NCBI GenBank assembly: GCA_034336665.1
Contig: CM067576.1
Coordinates: 12,701,385 to 12,765,384, forward strand
Source: Luscinia megarhynchos
Lineage: Eukaryota; Chordata; Aves; Passeriformes; Turdidae
Direction: 5' to 3'
DNA: 64,000 bases
Part shown: positions 25,613 to 39,545 of the stretch, piece after piece
Numbering within the stretch: the first letter of the stretch is position 1
How the letters are laid out: each line of letters starts with the position of its first letter
The notes under the pieces: generated by a model
Told to the model about the DNA's origin: nothing
Databases searched by the model: none
Seen by the model: the letters and a program-made list of their open reading frames with translations, nothing else
Program-made: the position numbers and the translations under genes

Positions 25613-25972
25613 ACTGTGCTGGCTGGCAGGCAGCACTGCCCAGTGCAGCAGGAACGGCTCTGGAAGGATCAGACTGTGCTGGCTGGCAGGCAGCACTGCC
25701 CAGTGCAGCAGGAATGGCTCTGGAAGGATCAGGCTGTGCTGGCTGGCAGGCAGCACTGCCCAGTGCATCAGGAATGGCTCTGGAAGGATCAGACTGTGCT
25801 GGCTGGCAGGCAGCACTGCCCAGTGCAGCAGGAATGGCTCTGGAAGGATCAGACTGTGCTGGCTGGCAGGCAGCACTGCCCAGTGCAGCAGGAATGGCTC
25901 TGGAAGGATCAGACTGTGCTGGCTGGCAGGCAGCACTGCCCAGTGCAGCAGGAATGGCTCTGGAAGGATCAG
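25613..25972. repeat. 60-bp minisatellite, 6 copies
   Basis: There are six head-to-tail units of 60 bp, starting ACTGTGCTGGCTGGCAGGCA and ending TGGCTCTGGAAGGATCAG. The copies are almost identical. The differences I see are AACGGCTC for AATGGCTC in copy 1, CAGGCTGTG for CAGACTGTG at the copy 1-2/2-3 junction, and CATCAGG for CAGCAGG in copy 3. Such high identity implies recent expansion or strong homogenisation. The unit length is a multiple of three, so open frames of 160-271 codons cross it on both strands; I treat these as artefacts. Confidence 0.95.
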
Positions 25973-28900
25973 ACACAACGGCAGGAACAACGGCACAGCC
26001 GTGCAGTGCCGGAGAGCTGTGTGTGCTGCATGGCTCTGAGCCACACCTCTCAAGTTCTTTGAACCTTTGGTGAAGCAATTTCACATTTGAAATATTGTCA
26101 GAAGTTATCTTCTCCATTTTAGAGAGCTAGACACAACACACTCCCTGGCTCCTGGCAGGGAACAATGGAGGGACGGGGCGTGCAGTGGCTAAGCACTCTC
26201 ATTGAAAAAACCAGGGGATGCTGCAGTAATTGTCCTGAGAGGCTAGAAAGGAAACAAGCCTCTATGCTGACAGCTTAGCTCAGCGTGAACTCTCATTTTT
26301 CACATGGAGCTAATTAAAAACTGAAATTAGTTAAATATGGAAATGACACTTGCAAGCACTTTAGCTGAATCCTGGCGAAATCCCTCTAGAGTGCTGAGAC
26401 ACTACCTGCTGCTTCAAAACTCCCCAACTGAATTTCACAGTTAAAAGGCTGAGCAAAGGGAAAGTTATTACAGAGATTTCCAATTCAAAATGTGTCTGTA
26501 AAATCCTAAATTAAATTTCATGGTAGCCCTTTCAATAACGAGGGACATACTGTGCAGTCCAACGATCTGGTGCTCCAATAACGTCCCTGCGTGTATTCTC
26601 TGATTATCTCACCTTTAGGCACTGTGCTGGTTGTGCCAGCACTGTGATGCTCACAAGGATACCAGCATTACAATGCTACAAAGATAAGCCATGGACTGCT
26701 ACTGAAGGAGTCATTTGGAAAGCCTGGATGCACAGCACATAAAGGAATTACTTCCACTGTCTAACAGCAGAAATCTGAGAAAATCAGAACCCACCGACCA
26801 AAATGCTTTATGCCTATGATTTTAATTTATGTGATGAATACATATGCAGAGAAGAGACTACATGGCAATAAATTACATGGCCTATATATCTATATCTCCA
26901 TACTTCACAGGCAGTGTAATAATAAAAAGCACTTCTGCATATTTAAATGGGCATAAAGAACCAAGGGACTGGATATGCATAAAAGGTATGATGACTGACA
27001 TTAGCTTTTTGACTAAAGCACCATGTGAATTCCATTTTAGTGCATGTGACTTGCCTAGTGTGCATAAAAGCAAGGGTATCTGCCCAAGGGCAAATATGAT
27101 TTCTGAATGCAATTTAACGAAACCCGCCCACAGAACAGCTCATTCTGGAGCCAGACCAAGGCACTCAGGATAGCCAGTCACTTTCAAAACAACTGGAGCT
27201 TTTTGGGTTTATTGTTTTTTCCCACATTCCATCCCTTTACCCTTGAGGCAATCCCCTCCCCCTGGCCTGCTGCCACTATTGCACCAACAAATTTCTGTCT
27301 AGGAAAGCCAGCAAAAGATGCCACATAGCACGAAAGCCACTGTTACTCACTCCCAAGTCTTCTGGCAGGGGGTGTTGCTGTACCCAGCCTGCCAAAACCT
27401 CTTCCCTGGCAGCTAGCTCTATAATCTGTACATCACACCCAGGCTTTGCTGGTCCAGGGCCTTGAAACATCTCAGCTAACCCAGCTGGAGGGGGTATGCT
27501 GCAGCTGCACCATCAGACCCTCTTATTTTATTGAATTTTGAATATGCAGTTTCAAAGCAATTCAAATGAATTTGCCCAAGGCTTCAGATCAGTAAAACTA
27601 CTGATACCACCTGCAGCAGGCTTCCTATATTTGAAGCATTTAAAAACAGGTGACAGGATAGGAGCTTTCAGTGTAAGGACTGACTCTCATGAAAAGCCTG
27701 CTAAACAAACTTGGTTATGCCCAATTTTGGCAAGGAGGTAACTGTATGGCTTTCAGCCCAATTCTCACAATAGCACTGGGAATAATGGGAAGCTCCATTT
27801 AATTATTTTTTTTAAATAATGTAATTTTCTTTCAGGTTAAAATGAAGCATTTATTTAATCACTGAGCTTTGTTTATTTTCAAGCATCTATATGAATGGAG
27901 ATAAAAAGCAGACCTTGATGGACATGAACTCATTAATAAGAGGCTGTATTAGGAAACCCAGAAACAAACATCTAGCAGGTTGAAGCCTCTTAATGCCATC
28001 CAATTCTTCCAGCATGGAGAGGCAAAAGAGCAAATTCCCCATCCAGCAGTTTTCCACAGCCATGGGCCATTTAATATGCCTGATGGACAGGTACAAGCTG
28101 AAAAACTACTGGGACAAATACCTGGCTGGGTATGAAACCAGGAGCCAGAGCCTCAGGCAGAGAAAGCAGAGCCTGACAGCCAAAGCCCTCTGGAAGCAAG
28201 AACTCTGTGGAGGTGGTTGTGGTCCTTGTGTCCTTTCCTTGTCCTGTGTCTGTACAGACAGCCCTGCCTGGAGCAATGCAGAGCAGATAACCAGTGCCTA
28301 CCTCTCCTGCCTGTGGGCTTTAACAGCACACATATTATTTGTATAAGGAACTACCCTACTTGAGGATCAGTATTCCTCAAGAGATAAATTATTTTTGTCA
28401 CCTTCTCCTCATTCTGTTGTCCTACCTGAGTACATTCACAGAAACACACAGCTTGGTGAGGGAGCTGGAGACACAAAAGGGGAATCTGGAGAAGGGCACT
28501 GTCAGGCAGCTTACTCTGAATAGCAATCATAAGGCAATGATTTATGCCTTTAAAAAGACCCCTAAAGAATAAGATGTAAAGAGTTGGCTGGAAAGAACTA
28601 CATATATTCCAATCGACTTGTGGCTGTACTTCAGATGTGCAGTGAACAGTCCCTCTCCCAAGGCAGCATGTGATCCACATCTGGGAAACACCACTGGGAT
28701 GAGACCCAAGGAACATAAGAGGACATCTATACATGCAGCTGCTTTTGTCACTAATGCTTCTGGGAAAATATTGACTCAAAGAAGCAAATGAATAGTGGCT
28801 TAAAGGTGAGAAATTAAGACTGAGGATTTTCATCTTCAGGCCCTGAAAAGTATGTAATCATTCTCTCATTCTTTTCCCTCCTCTTGCATTCAGAAGTATC

Positions 28901-30904
28901 CAATAAAGTTTAAAAACTTGAATCAAGGAGAAAAACTAAGCCTGCAGCCTCCCTTCAGGGAGAAAGAAGACAGGAGGGAGCAGAGGGGACTGACAGGCAG
29001 AAATACATTATTTATTCTTTCCAAGGAGGCACAGTGGTGGGAGCCAGGGAATTCTGTGCCCAAGCACATGTGCTCCAGCCCTTGTAGGGACTATTTCAGT
29101 GCTTGGAAGATACAGCATCCACAAACCCAGCCAATGTCATCTTTGTGACATAAACCAGTTTCCATATGCAGAAAGTAGCAAAGATTATTTCCAAAGCTGT
29201 GGCAAATAAAGGGCTACTGGTTCCAGAATATTGGCAGGCCAGGTGTCCCCAGAGTTTACAAGCTGGTTCTTCGAGCCACAGGTGAGAACAAAGACTCCTA
29301 AGATCATTCAGCCTCCCTCAGAACTGCTTTCACTGTGCTGATTTTTTTGGTAAACAGAGTCTGAAATCATCCCATGAGAGGCAGAGAGAGCCCTCACTAG
29401 GAGCTACATAGGTTTTGCCCCATAAAGGGATTCTGAAATTCCAGACAGTCCAAGGCATTACATGAATTCTTTGAATTGCAAAACTTTAGTCGAGGTCATT
29501 TGCAAATGCAAACCTTGAGGTCAATTATATTTTAGCAGAAGATGACACAATTACAATAAAAATCCCCCTGTTTTTATAACTCAACAGCTTTTCCCCTTGG
29601 TTATCAATTTTCAAATACAGGGCAAGGACAAAAAGTGTGCTTTTGAGAAAATTCTGAACACATAAATGCTTCAGGTCTGTTCTACTGCACAGAACAAAAA
29701 TATGCTTCCTTTAATAGTGTGATTTGATGTAATTTGCCTGATGATTTTTCTTAAGGTACAGCAAATGCTGAACAGAAAATGGCACATATTTCATTTTGAG
29801 AAACAGAGCCAAATTCATCCCTGCATCTTTTTCATGCCCCATTGGTTTAAGTCAATTATTTCCAATGTAGCTGCATCAGTGTGGAAGAGGAATAATGCAA
29901 TCATGAATCAAGTCCATACTATTTTTCATGACAATTCCACTTGAGCAAAGCCTCAGATATAACCTAGTGAACACAGATCACAGTCATATTTTATAAAATT
30001 TATTCAACAAAATGTATTAAATAAACTTACCTTTCTGCCTGTATCTTAGCAACTTAGCAACCCTTACGATATGAGAATGCTGGAAACAAGCCTCTGAAGT
30101 CTACAAATGAAGACTTGACTTTTAAGAATAGGTGTGCCAGCATTGAGGGCCATAATTGCAAGAATAAATTTTGCTGAATGGTGCCATAACACACATTTTT
30201 TTGTATCTGCACCTAGTCCTTATGGGATTCCTTTATTAATGGCAGCATTTTCTAGGCTATTTGCTAGATCTGTCATGTAAATTCAATGGCAAGGATATTA
30301 AGGTTTCATTACAGGAGACACCAAAAGAAAAGTATCCCTCAATAGCTGAAGTTTTCCATGGCCACCTGTCACATGTTCCATGGTTTCAGAGATTTTAATA
30401 AAGCTGCAGGAAAGGACGTGCCCTGTGGCACTGCCTCCTCCCTTCCAGCAGCTCATGCTCTGGGAGCAGCCCTGCCCAACAGAGTCCTGCACACACACCA
30501 CCCCTTAATGTGAATCCACCCCACCCTGTGCACAAAAGAAGTGTGGATGTGGCACTTGGGTTCTTGGTTTGTCACTGCCTGATTATAGTGAATAATGCAG
30601 CAACACACACGACTTCTTCAGAGCAGCAAGAAGCCATCCATTGAAAAGCCATTTTACTTATGTAAGATGGATCGCACAAAACAAAACAGAAAAGGCTCAT
30701 TGGTCTAAGAAGGCAACACCTCTTTGAAAACATGCTTTCTGCAAAACATCATGAGACACTCACACAGCTCTGTGATCAACAACAGGTGTTTATTTATGTT
30801 ATTCATTTTTCCCTCTCTTGTTTATTTCTGAGAAAAGTCCTCAGGCTGGGAAAGATCCGAGTTGGATTTTTCCATGAGTCCTCAGCAGTGTCCACACTTG
30901 GTTC

Positions 30905-30985
30905 AGTGGGGACACAGCAGTGCTGGACTAGGAGTTGGACTCAATGATTTTTTTTCCAGCCTTAATGATCCTGTGATTGTGTAAG
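30905..30985 (+). mobile_element. CR1 LINE 3' tail (diverged)
   Basis: The sequence CTAGGAGTTGGACTCAATGA, TTTTTTTTCCAGCCTTAATG, ATCCTGTGATTGTGT follows the CR1 3' pattern of 'ttggactcaatgat ... ttccaacc ... gattctgtgattctgt' with substitutions. Only the tail is recognisable; the left border is unclear. Confidence 0.65.
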
Positions 30986-33900
30986 CCAAGAATGGTGCCG
31001 CACTGCAGGATGGGGAAAGGAAACTTAAATGGAAGAATGCAAAGGGACTGTAAGGAAACCACAGAAGCTGGTCTGCATCAGCCCTAGCCATGTGTTAGAT
31101 GGCAATCAATCCTTAATTTAGTGTGGAAAACTGGTTTGCATTAAAGCAGCCTGCAGTTTTCCCATGTAAGAGCCAAGCAGCAGCTCAGCCGAGCTCTGCC
31201 CAGGAAGGCACAGCCAGTGCCAGCTTGGGACACAAGGAGAGCAGAGTCACCAGGGCTGTGTCCAGGTGATAGGAGACTGAAGTAAGAAATCTGGGGTTAA
31301 CCCCTGCAGTTGTAACTCAAGGTTGCTCCCTTGGTGCTCAGCCCCTGCCTGGCAAGGCACTGGCATAGTGCAGGTCTCTCTGCACTGCCTGAAGCCCTGT
31401 CCAAGGCTGCCCAGTCCCCAAGAAAAACAGGAGCCCCGTGGGCCCTGCCACTCCAGAAACGGAACCAAACCCCATGAAAGAAACTTGGGAAGGAGTGCAA
31501 ATTTCAGCAAATGTAAATATCAATGCAGCATATGTGCACAACACGATTTTAGCAATGGCTCTTGTTGAATATCCCTGTGTTGAGTTCATCAGAAACACTG
31601 ACAAATCCTGCAGCCAAAAATCTGAACAGTTCTCAGCGGCCCCAGCAGCACTGGCACCTTGGAGACAGAGGCAACAGAAAGTTGTACAGTAAAGCATGAA
31701 ACCCTTGATTTTCTAGAACAATAATATGCATTTGCATTAGTAAGAAGCTCTCCTGACACAAGCACTGTGAAGGACGGTGGCTGTGGCAGAGATGCACACC
31801 CAGTGTGCTGGGGAGGGCAGGCATGGCTGAAGGTGGTCCTGCTCCCAGACCCTGGGATTGCTCCGGCACAGAAACTGGCTCTGCTCCATCACCCTCCTCT
31901 GTCAGCTCCCAGCTGCAATCCAAGGCATGCTGCTTACCTCAGTTTGCCTTAAATTTTCCTTGTGGATGGCTGTACTCCACTTTTGTGTAGGCTGATGATT
32001 TAGTGGTTGCCTGCTGGTATCAGAGGGAGAAGCATTTTTCCCCTCAGCATCCGCTTTGTAAATCAATCATTAAATTATGTGCTATTTCATTCACATTTTT
32101 TGGGACTATATCTGCCATAAGACACCTGCTGTGGTGACAACTGACAAAATATATGGAACCTGGGGAGAGGATGAGGAAAGAGGAAGGAGGAGGACTCTGA
32201 CTGTCTTTGCACATGCGACCTACTGGCAGAAAGGCTCAGGCAGAGGCAGACAAATGCTGTAGATTGAAGCTATTGAATTTTTCAGCAGCACAATACCCTG
32301 CATAACTTTGCTGTAGCACCAGAACACAAGCACTTAAAGAACAATCTTCAAAGCACTAAAATAAGACATACCCAGCTGTGTTTCCATTCATACACATCAA
32401 CAAGGAAACATGTAATTTTTACACTAATTCTACAGAGAAACCAAATAATAAAAAGCTATCAAAACACAGAATAAAATTCTACAAACACTAGTGGTCAAGA
32501 AAAATAAATTTAGTTTTATTAATCTGTATCATGGAAACACAAGTGATTTAAAGCACCTTTGAAATGTCTCCCCAGTTTAATCTGTTTCAGATTTGGAGGA
32601 AATCACAATTGTACTGTCAAGATCAAAATATTCACTGTCTTCTCCACAAAACAACTATTAAAATTTTTAAAAGCAATTTGGGAATGTTGACAGAGTTGTC
32701 AACATCACACTCAAAGAGGTGCTGCTAACACTCACATCTCATTATATTTTATCTTTCTTTTTCAAGGCCTAATTTTTTTCCCAGTAGTAACGTACAAATT
32801 GCTTTCCTTGGAATCACAATGAAGATTCCTGCAGATTCTTAAATGAGAAAACACGTTATCACCACTAACAGTAACACAAACACAAAGCACAACTACTCCT
32901 ACACCCAACAGCACTGAAAGGAGGAGTGTGGAGTACCAGCATTAGAAGATGGATGAGCAAACCAAAGGTGGGAAAAAGCAGATTACTGTTCAAGCATAAT
33001 AACTTTGAGAGTTTTACTAAGGGGTTGGGATCTGTTGCCTCCAAAAGAAAACCAGAGAACAGAAATAACACACTGTTCTCTGTTCTGTGAAGTTCTTTCC
33101 ATCAAGTTGTCTAGAAAACAGAATAAAGCTTGTCTTCTTCCTTTCAGATTGGAGCATTAATGTAAAATATTGTATTATTTTTACAGCTTCTGCCATTAGA
33201 TGTGCACTTTATTTTTTTTTTTTTAAGTTGACTACTCTGCTAAAAAAAGACACTGGACTGCTGGCTCCAGAAGCTGCTATTTGCCATTTATTTTCAGAAT
33301 AGGAATAGCACTGAAAGATTCCTCAAGTGGTCTAGCTTCACTCCTACTCTGAAGAAATTGCTCCTAAGGATACATCTCAGCTAAAACAATAGTAAAAAGT
33401 GACTTAACACTAGGTGTGGGCCAAGGGTGTTGCACCTGATATTCTGGCAGCAACAAGAATTTACTGAAAGCCACAGGATTTGTTCCCCTCAACAGAACCA
33501 GCTCAGAGCTGGGCAGTTCTGATTTCTACTTCCCCTCTGCTCAGCTAACACAAGGAAAATGATGCAGTAACATCTGCACTTCCACAAGAAGCAGAATTTC
33601 CCAGAAAAAGGCCTGAAGAGCAACACCTTGCCCCACAGGACAGAAACTTGGGATCCTGAAATAAAACTGGACAGATAATGTTGTGGTTGGAGAGCAAGTC
33701 CTGCATCCTGAGAGAGCAGAGGAAGATTTTAATTAATTTGGTAACACCCAAGGCTACAGCCCTCTCCTGGCACAGTTACCTGGGAAAATCAAACGAGCTG
33801 GGAACAAGTGGTTAGGCAGAGCAGGCCAGTGGAAAAAGAACTCTAACACACTGAACCCCAAAATTCTGCTGACCCTCATCTTAAGTTTTAATAGAATATC

Positions 33901-36900
33901 AGAACTCAAAAAGCATGTACTGATGTTCTTCAATAAAATAACTACAAAATGTTAACTGTTCTCAAGTAAAGGTGCTGAGATGTTAGCCAGAACAAATGAT
34001 TTTGCCTATATAAGGTAAAACACTGTGAAAACGTTGTCCAAATGTGATGTGAACATGTAGGATTCTTTGGAAGTGATTATAGTGAAGCTCACGTTATCAT
34101 TCCAGCACTTGGTGAAGAAGTCTCTTCATTATCCACACACACACAGAGATCTCTCCTCCTGAGCTACCTGGAACCAGCAGGAATTGCCTGTCATGCTTTG
34201 CTGTCTCAATAGGCATGAATTGTCTATCACACTTCACCACCTTGTGCTGCGATTTCTGTCTGAAACTCAGTGCTCTTCCTTACATTTAATTCTTATAACA
34301 CTTTTAAATACCAGAATATAGAGGCTCTCTTACTCAGAAGACACTAAAAACCAGCAGACCTAAGATCCATTTTTTACAGTAATGTAAAATATATACATTA
34401 CTGAAACTCAGTTTAGCCATCTGGAGTGCAGGAATAATAACATTTACTTTCCCCACAGTAAAATGCTTCTAAGCTAAATTAGCATTAACTATTATTCATC
34501 TCAATTCTGCAAAACAGTGAATCATAACCTTAACTTCAAGCATTATTTTTTAAAAAATGACTAAGTAATTTCCTTGAGCAGAAAACTTTTGTCTTTCTTT
34601 TCAGTTCCTCCAACTATCATTATTTACCAGATGCTAATTTAGCCTATTTACAGAAAAATCAAGTTATTTTTTTTGTTCTTCTGTGCTAGAATTAATCAGA
34701 AGCAGCATGATACCATGTTTAATTTCAATCACAGCAGCTATCACTTTACAAATAAATAAAACTTACAAAATTTTTTTTACTGCTCTTAAATCAGATGCTA
34801 TTTTTTTTTCCCTTAAGCAAAATCAAATTTACAATAATGGCTTCTACACAAACTTTTGTTTAATTATGAGAGCACCACAGAATGTGGGTTTTTGCTAAAT
34901 AAAATCAAAGGGTATAAATAAAACTGCATTTTCTTAAAAGAAATAGCAATAGCTGGGTCATCAAGATGTCCAGACTAAGAATTAGAACCCATAAGGAAAT
35001 AAAATGTGGGGCGTAGAGGAAGGAAAAAAAAAAAAATTGAAAGAAATCTATCAACCTTAAGGCAAATGCTATGGAGAGGTACATGGAATTCCTTTTGTAG
35101 ATCTGGGACTCGCTTTTTTCAGTTTAAGTTGGAAAAGCTGGTTATCAATTTTCTAGCTGGATTTCATGAGAGGACAGCAGAGTTCTCCCCATCTGTTAGT
35201 CCTTGGCTGGGACAGCAGTGCTATTTGTTTTCCTAGCATGGCAGCCCAGCCCGTGGAGCAGATTGATGGTGCCAGGGAGGCTTGTGGAGCCAAGGGCAGG
35301 CAGGAACCGATGGGCACATCCAGATGATCCTGCACCAAGGATGAGGAAGGGAAAAATCTGCTCTGCCTCCCGCCTTCCCCCAGCCCTGGCTCTCGGGAGG
35401 CTGGACTGACCTTCAGCCCGGGAACAGAGAGCAAACTTGCCCTCAAAGCTTCAGAAGTGTCCAAGAATTCTTTCAGCTCGAGTTTTGCCCGCCATGGGCT
35501 GGTTTTAAACCCATTCTGTCAAGGTGAGAGTTAGAGGGACAAACTGCTTTGTCCTAAATATCTTGTGCTTAAAGACCTTCCCTGGTGCCCTCTTTTCACC
35601 AGCCTGCACAGGGAACAGTGGCTTTGAGCACACCCAGCTGATCTGAACATCTGGTGGGAGAGTCTGGATTTAGTGTCCAGTGACCCTCAAGCCACACTTA
35701 AACTTATCCAAAGCACTGCACCGAGCCTGAGGTAACAAAGGGTCTGAGGAACATTGCTCTTCATAGAAGAGCTCAATTTTATTATTCATTGCAAGTATTG
35801 GCAATATAAGGTGGCAATATGTACTAGATTCCTCCAAAATACTGGATGCCTCAAAATACTGTAAATTTCACAAAAGGAAATAAAACTATTTCCAGTTACT
35901 GTCACAGCTGTTTTTGTAAGCTTCTCCTCTGCTGCAGAAAAGTTTAGACAAACTGTGATAAATTTTCCCACTCCTGACTTGTGCATTTCTAACAAACGTC
36001 AGAACTGTCCATGTGTGCATGGACAACTTTCAAGAATGCACCTGGGGTAAAACTCTGAAGAAATACATGAAATAAGCAAACTAACTTTTGTAGGGGAAAT
36101 ATTTTCATAGTTTCTGTCAGCTCATTGTAATATTATTTATTTTTAGTACATCACAGAGAATTATCTGGATATGACTTAAGAGCATCTAGTAGCACACAAC
36201 AAAAAGCAGGTGAAAGAAATCAGTAAAATCTGTAGAGAAATCAGTCCAATTTGTACATCTCAATCCACATAAACACAATAAGCTAGCTAGAGACATGTAA
36301 TATATAATTCTGTCTACTACAAATTTGGCCTTTTCATAATATCCAGCCCAAACTCTACTATGATCTTGCCATTTCCATCCAGACCTTTGACTTCCACAAA
36401 AATGCTTTAGGGAAAAACTGCTTATATTTAGAAAAAGCTCTGAAAGGTAAAACTACCATAGAATAACATTATCTTTATCTTAGAAGAGTAGTCAGAGAGT
36501 TCAAACTGAAATGGCATTTCATGCTCAGCAATTATGTCTCTATTTGTAAATGGCACGTGGGGCATTTATACTACCGAAACCCAGGGATGAATGACTGCAG
36601 GATTTCCAGTTCTTGAGCTGACAAAGGGGATATTTCCATGGAGGTGACACCCACGGGCTCCAGAGGCTCCCCAGCCCAGAGCTGGTGCTGGTAAATGGCG
36701 TGACTTCCTAAAGACTGAGAGCACAGTGCACAGTGCACGCTGCCATAAATCAATCTGACAAAGGATACCCCAGCAGGGGAGAGGGGGAAGAAGCCCCACA
36801 GTCTTGCAAGTGAGGAGGAAGCAGCTAGGACTGATGTTTTCCTTCCTTAAAGGAGGCTTTAAATTTTAACTGGTTTTAAATTTCCAGCCAAAGGCAACAA

Positions 36901-39489
36901 AGATTCACTGTTACCTTCCACACAATTGCAAATCTTCCCCTTTTCCTACCAGTACCGTGTGCCTGAGCACCGGAATTGAGACCAGCTGAGGAGTGAGTGT
37001 TGAAAAATACCAAACTGCTTTCATTCTCCTGCCCTCTGCTCAGTAACTCTTTCATCAGAAGATCTTCATGAGCAACATTACTAAGCAAAGTGAAAGACTG
37101 AGTTTCTGCCACCTCCAAACCCCCAAATCTTAACATTTTGTGTTTGAGGCCTGTTTTGCCTTGCAAGATGTTATAAAAATCTTTTGTCTCTGGAAACAGA
37201 AAGATTTTGGGTCCCACAGTAAAACTGAATTTTAAAAATTCACGAATTTTCACGAATTTTGGCTAATAGCATTCACACAGATGCTTACTGGTGACCTACT
37301 GTATTCAGTAATTTACTCACATGTCAAACCCCTGAACACTGAGCTAAGGAAACTGCTTTTTACAGCTATAAAAAATATTGACAATTCCAGAGTCACCACT
37401 ACACTCAAGAAAAAGCAAGGTGTGCAGTACATGCAGCCATTACCTCTTTTGCAAACTGCTCTGGGATTGTCAGAGTATGCAAGTTGCAGCACTCAGCAGA
37501 AACTCTTAATGGAGAGCATTTAAAACAAAATCTGCTGAAAGCATGTAAAGGATAGCTTAGAGCTAGAATGCAAAGAGTGGAAATACGTAAAGAGAACTGG
37601 AATTCCTAAGCTTTGGGCTCTGAGCTTTGGTTTGCACCTTTCTATTAGCAAAAGCAGAAATCTGTGCTCAGAATAAGGCTCCATACTCAAAAGGTAACAA
37701 ATAAGATGGATTTTATGAAGGCAGCCCAAGGCCTTGTGCTGCCCCATTCCTGGGAAATGATTCCTCATCAGTGACCCACACTGGTCTCAGTCCCAGACAA
37801 AGGCACCCTTTGTGCAAACTGGAAATCCAAGTCCCAGCAGCAGAGCTGCCAGAGCAGGATTTGGAGCACAGTCCACAACCTGTAGTTCATGCTTTTCCTG
37901 TGACTCTGGGGCCCTGGACAAAGAGTGCCAGAATGAACCTGGGGGCTGCATGGACTGTTCCAGCAGGCTGCACTGCCTGGTGACCTGAGCCCCTCAGTGC
38001 CCTGCACTGGGAGTACTCACCTCAAAACTGCACCACTGCCAACAGTAGCTAAAACGTCTCCTCCTGCAGACCAGAGCTGAAATGCATGTTGTCATGCTGA
38101 CAGCTTTGAAATGGAATCCAGGAATTCCAAATTCATTGAAATAGTAATTCGGTACTAAATATTGGCTTCTCAAATCATGGGCAACACAGGAAAACTGTAC
38201 ACTGAAATACACACAGAGGCAAAGCAGAGAAAACTCCCACTGCTGAAGTACCTTCTGTATATTTGGCACTCCAGGAGTGCCAAAGCAATGTTAAGCCAAT
38301 GGCTGTGCTTAAAAACCTTTTTCTGTTTTAGCTGTTTACAGTTTTCTAATGGTAAATATAGGAGAAAAGATGAATGATTTATGAATGCTCATTATAAAAA
38401 GTCAAACAACATATTAAAACAATGCTTCATAGCATGGGGAAATGGAGTTAAGCAGACCACTTTCATGGTGATTTTTATAGACAGGAAATACATAGATTTT
38501 TGACAGGGAAAGAAAAAATCTAAAGATGAAGAGAATGGTGTTAAATGTTGTTAAACCTTTATTTGGCCTAAAGCAAAAGATAAAACTCATTCTGCCAGAG
38601 ATCTAAAAGAAAAAATCTAAAGAGATGAAAACCACAGCTTTTTAACTTAAGTAATTCTCCTTTACAAATATTCTCAGATGAGATTGAGTAAAACCCTCCA
38701 CCAGGCTACATCCTGAAAACAAAATTATTTCCAGTCTCTCTGTTAATATGAGAGTGGGCAGTGCTGATCAAGTGACAGAAAAACACTCGAGGAGTAAGAT
38801 GGATCCTGCTGTTTTCCTGAACATCTCTGAATTCCCTGCTCCCAGGGACAGCCCCTTTCCTTCCCTGCTGCAGGTCTAATGGATGGTGTTGCCCACGGCT
38901 GCTCAGGCAATTGCCCTGACCCAGTTGTGCAAGGAAATAACGAGCCCCTGAATTGACTAAGGGGTGTCACAAGGACAGAAGAAAAAATTGGCTAAGGGAG
39001 CACATCAGCAGCTGGAAGAGCATCCTCAGGTGGTGCTCAAGGAGAATGTATATTTTAATTTGTAGTTCATTTACTGCAATAGGACAGAAGTTTAGGACAT
39101 GCCATGGAGGACAAGATGGCAATCCAAGCAAAGAAAGGGAAAACAACTTTTCTGTATTTCTGAGAACAAATAGCTGTCTCTACCACCACATCATTGTTTT
39201 ACTATTACCAGCTAATACAGCAGCAGACTGAAAGTGCAGCTGCGGTCCACAGAATATTTGGCATTTCTGGCCCAAGCATAATCCCTCAAGTAATGAAAAA
39301 CCTATTTCTATTTCTGCATCCTCGCTACTCTTCATACTGAAGAGGCTGCGTCTGTCTCCCATTTATTGAAGCTTATTCTTCATCTAGACAGCCAGAGCTG
39401 GTTTGTATTAGAAATTAGGTTTTAAATCACTATTTTTCTATTATTTGTTTTAGGATTTTCAGGAAGCCTCCAGAGGTGCTGAAAAATTC

Positions 39490-39545
39490 TTCTGGTTGGA
39501 AAAGACTAATACTCTCTGTGAACCAAGCCCCAAATCCCTAAATGC
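39490..39545 (-). mobile_element. Possible diverged CR1 fragment
   Basis: TTCTGGTTGGAAAAGACTAA and, further on, CCCAAATCCCTAAATGCTTG resemble the antisense CR1 3' end ('ggttggaaaagacc... ccctaagtgc'). Divergence is high and the flanks do not extend the match. Confidence 0.35.

Noticed and set aside
25258..26117. Plus-strand open frame of 271 codons and minus-strand frame of 220 codons, with a donor-like CACAGGTAAGT near 25465
   Set aside because: Their length comes from the stop-free 60-bp repeat. The donor-like site is on the strand opposite to TENM2 and no partner exon is visible.
28351..28833. Minus-strand open frame of 160 codons within the large intron
   Set aside because: No similarity to teneurin or any other protein I recognise, and no convincing splice borders.
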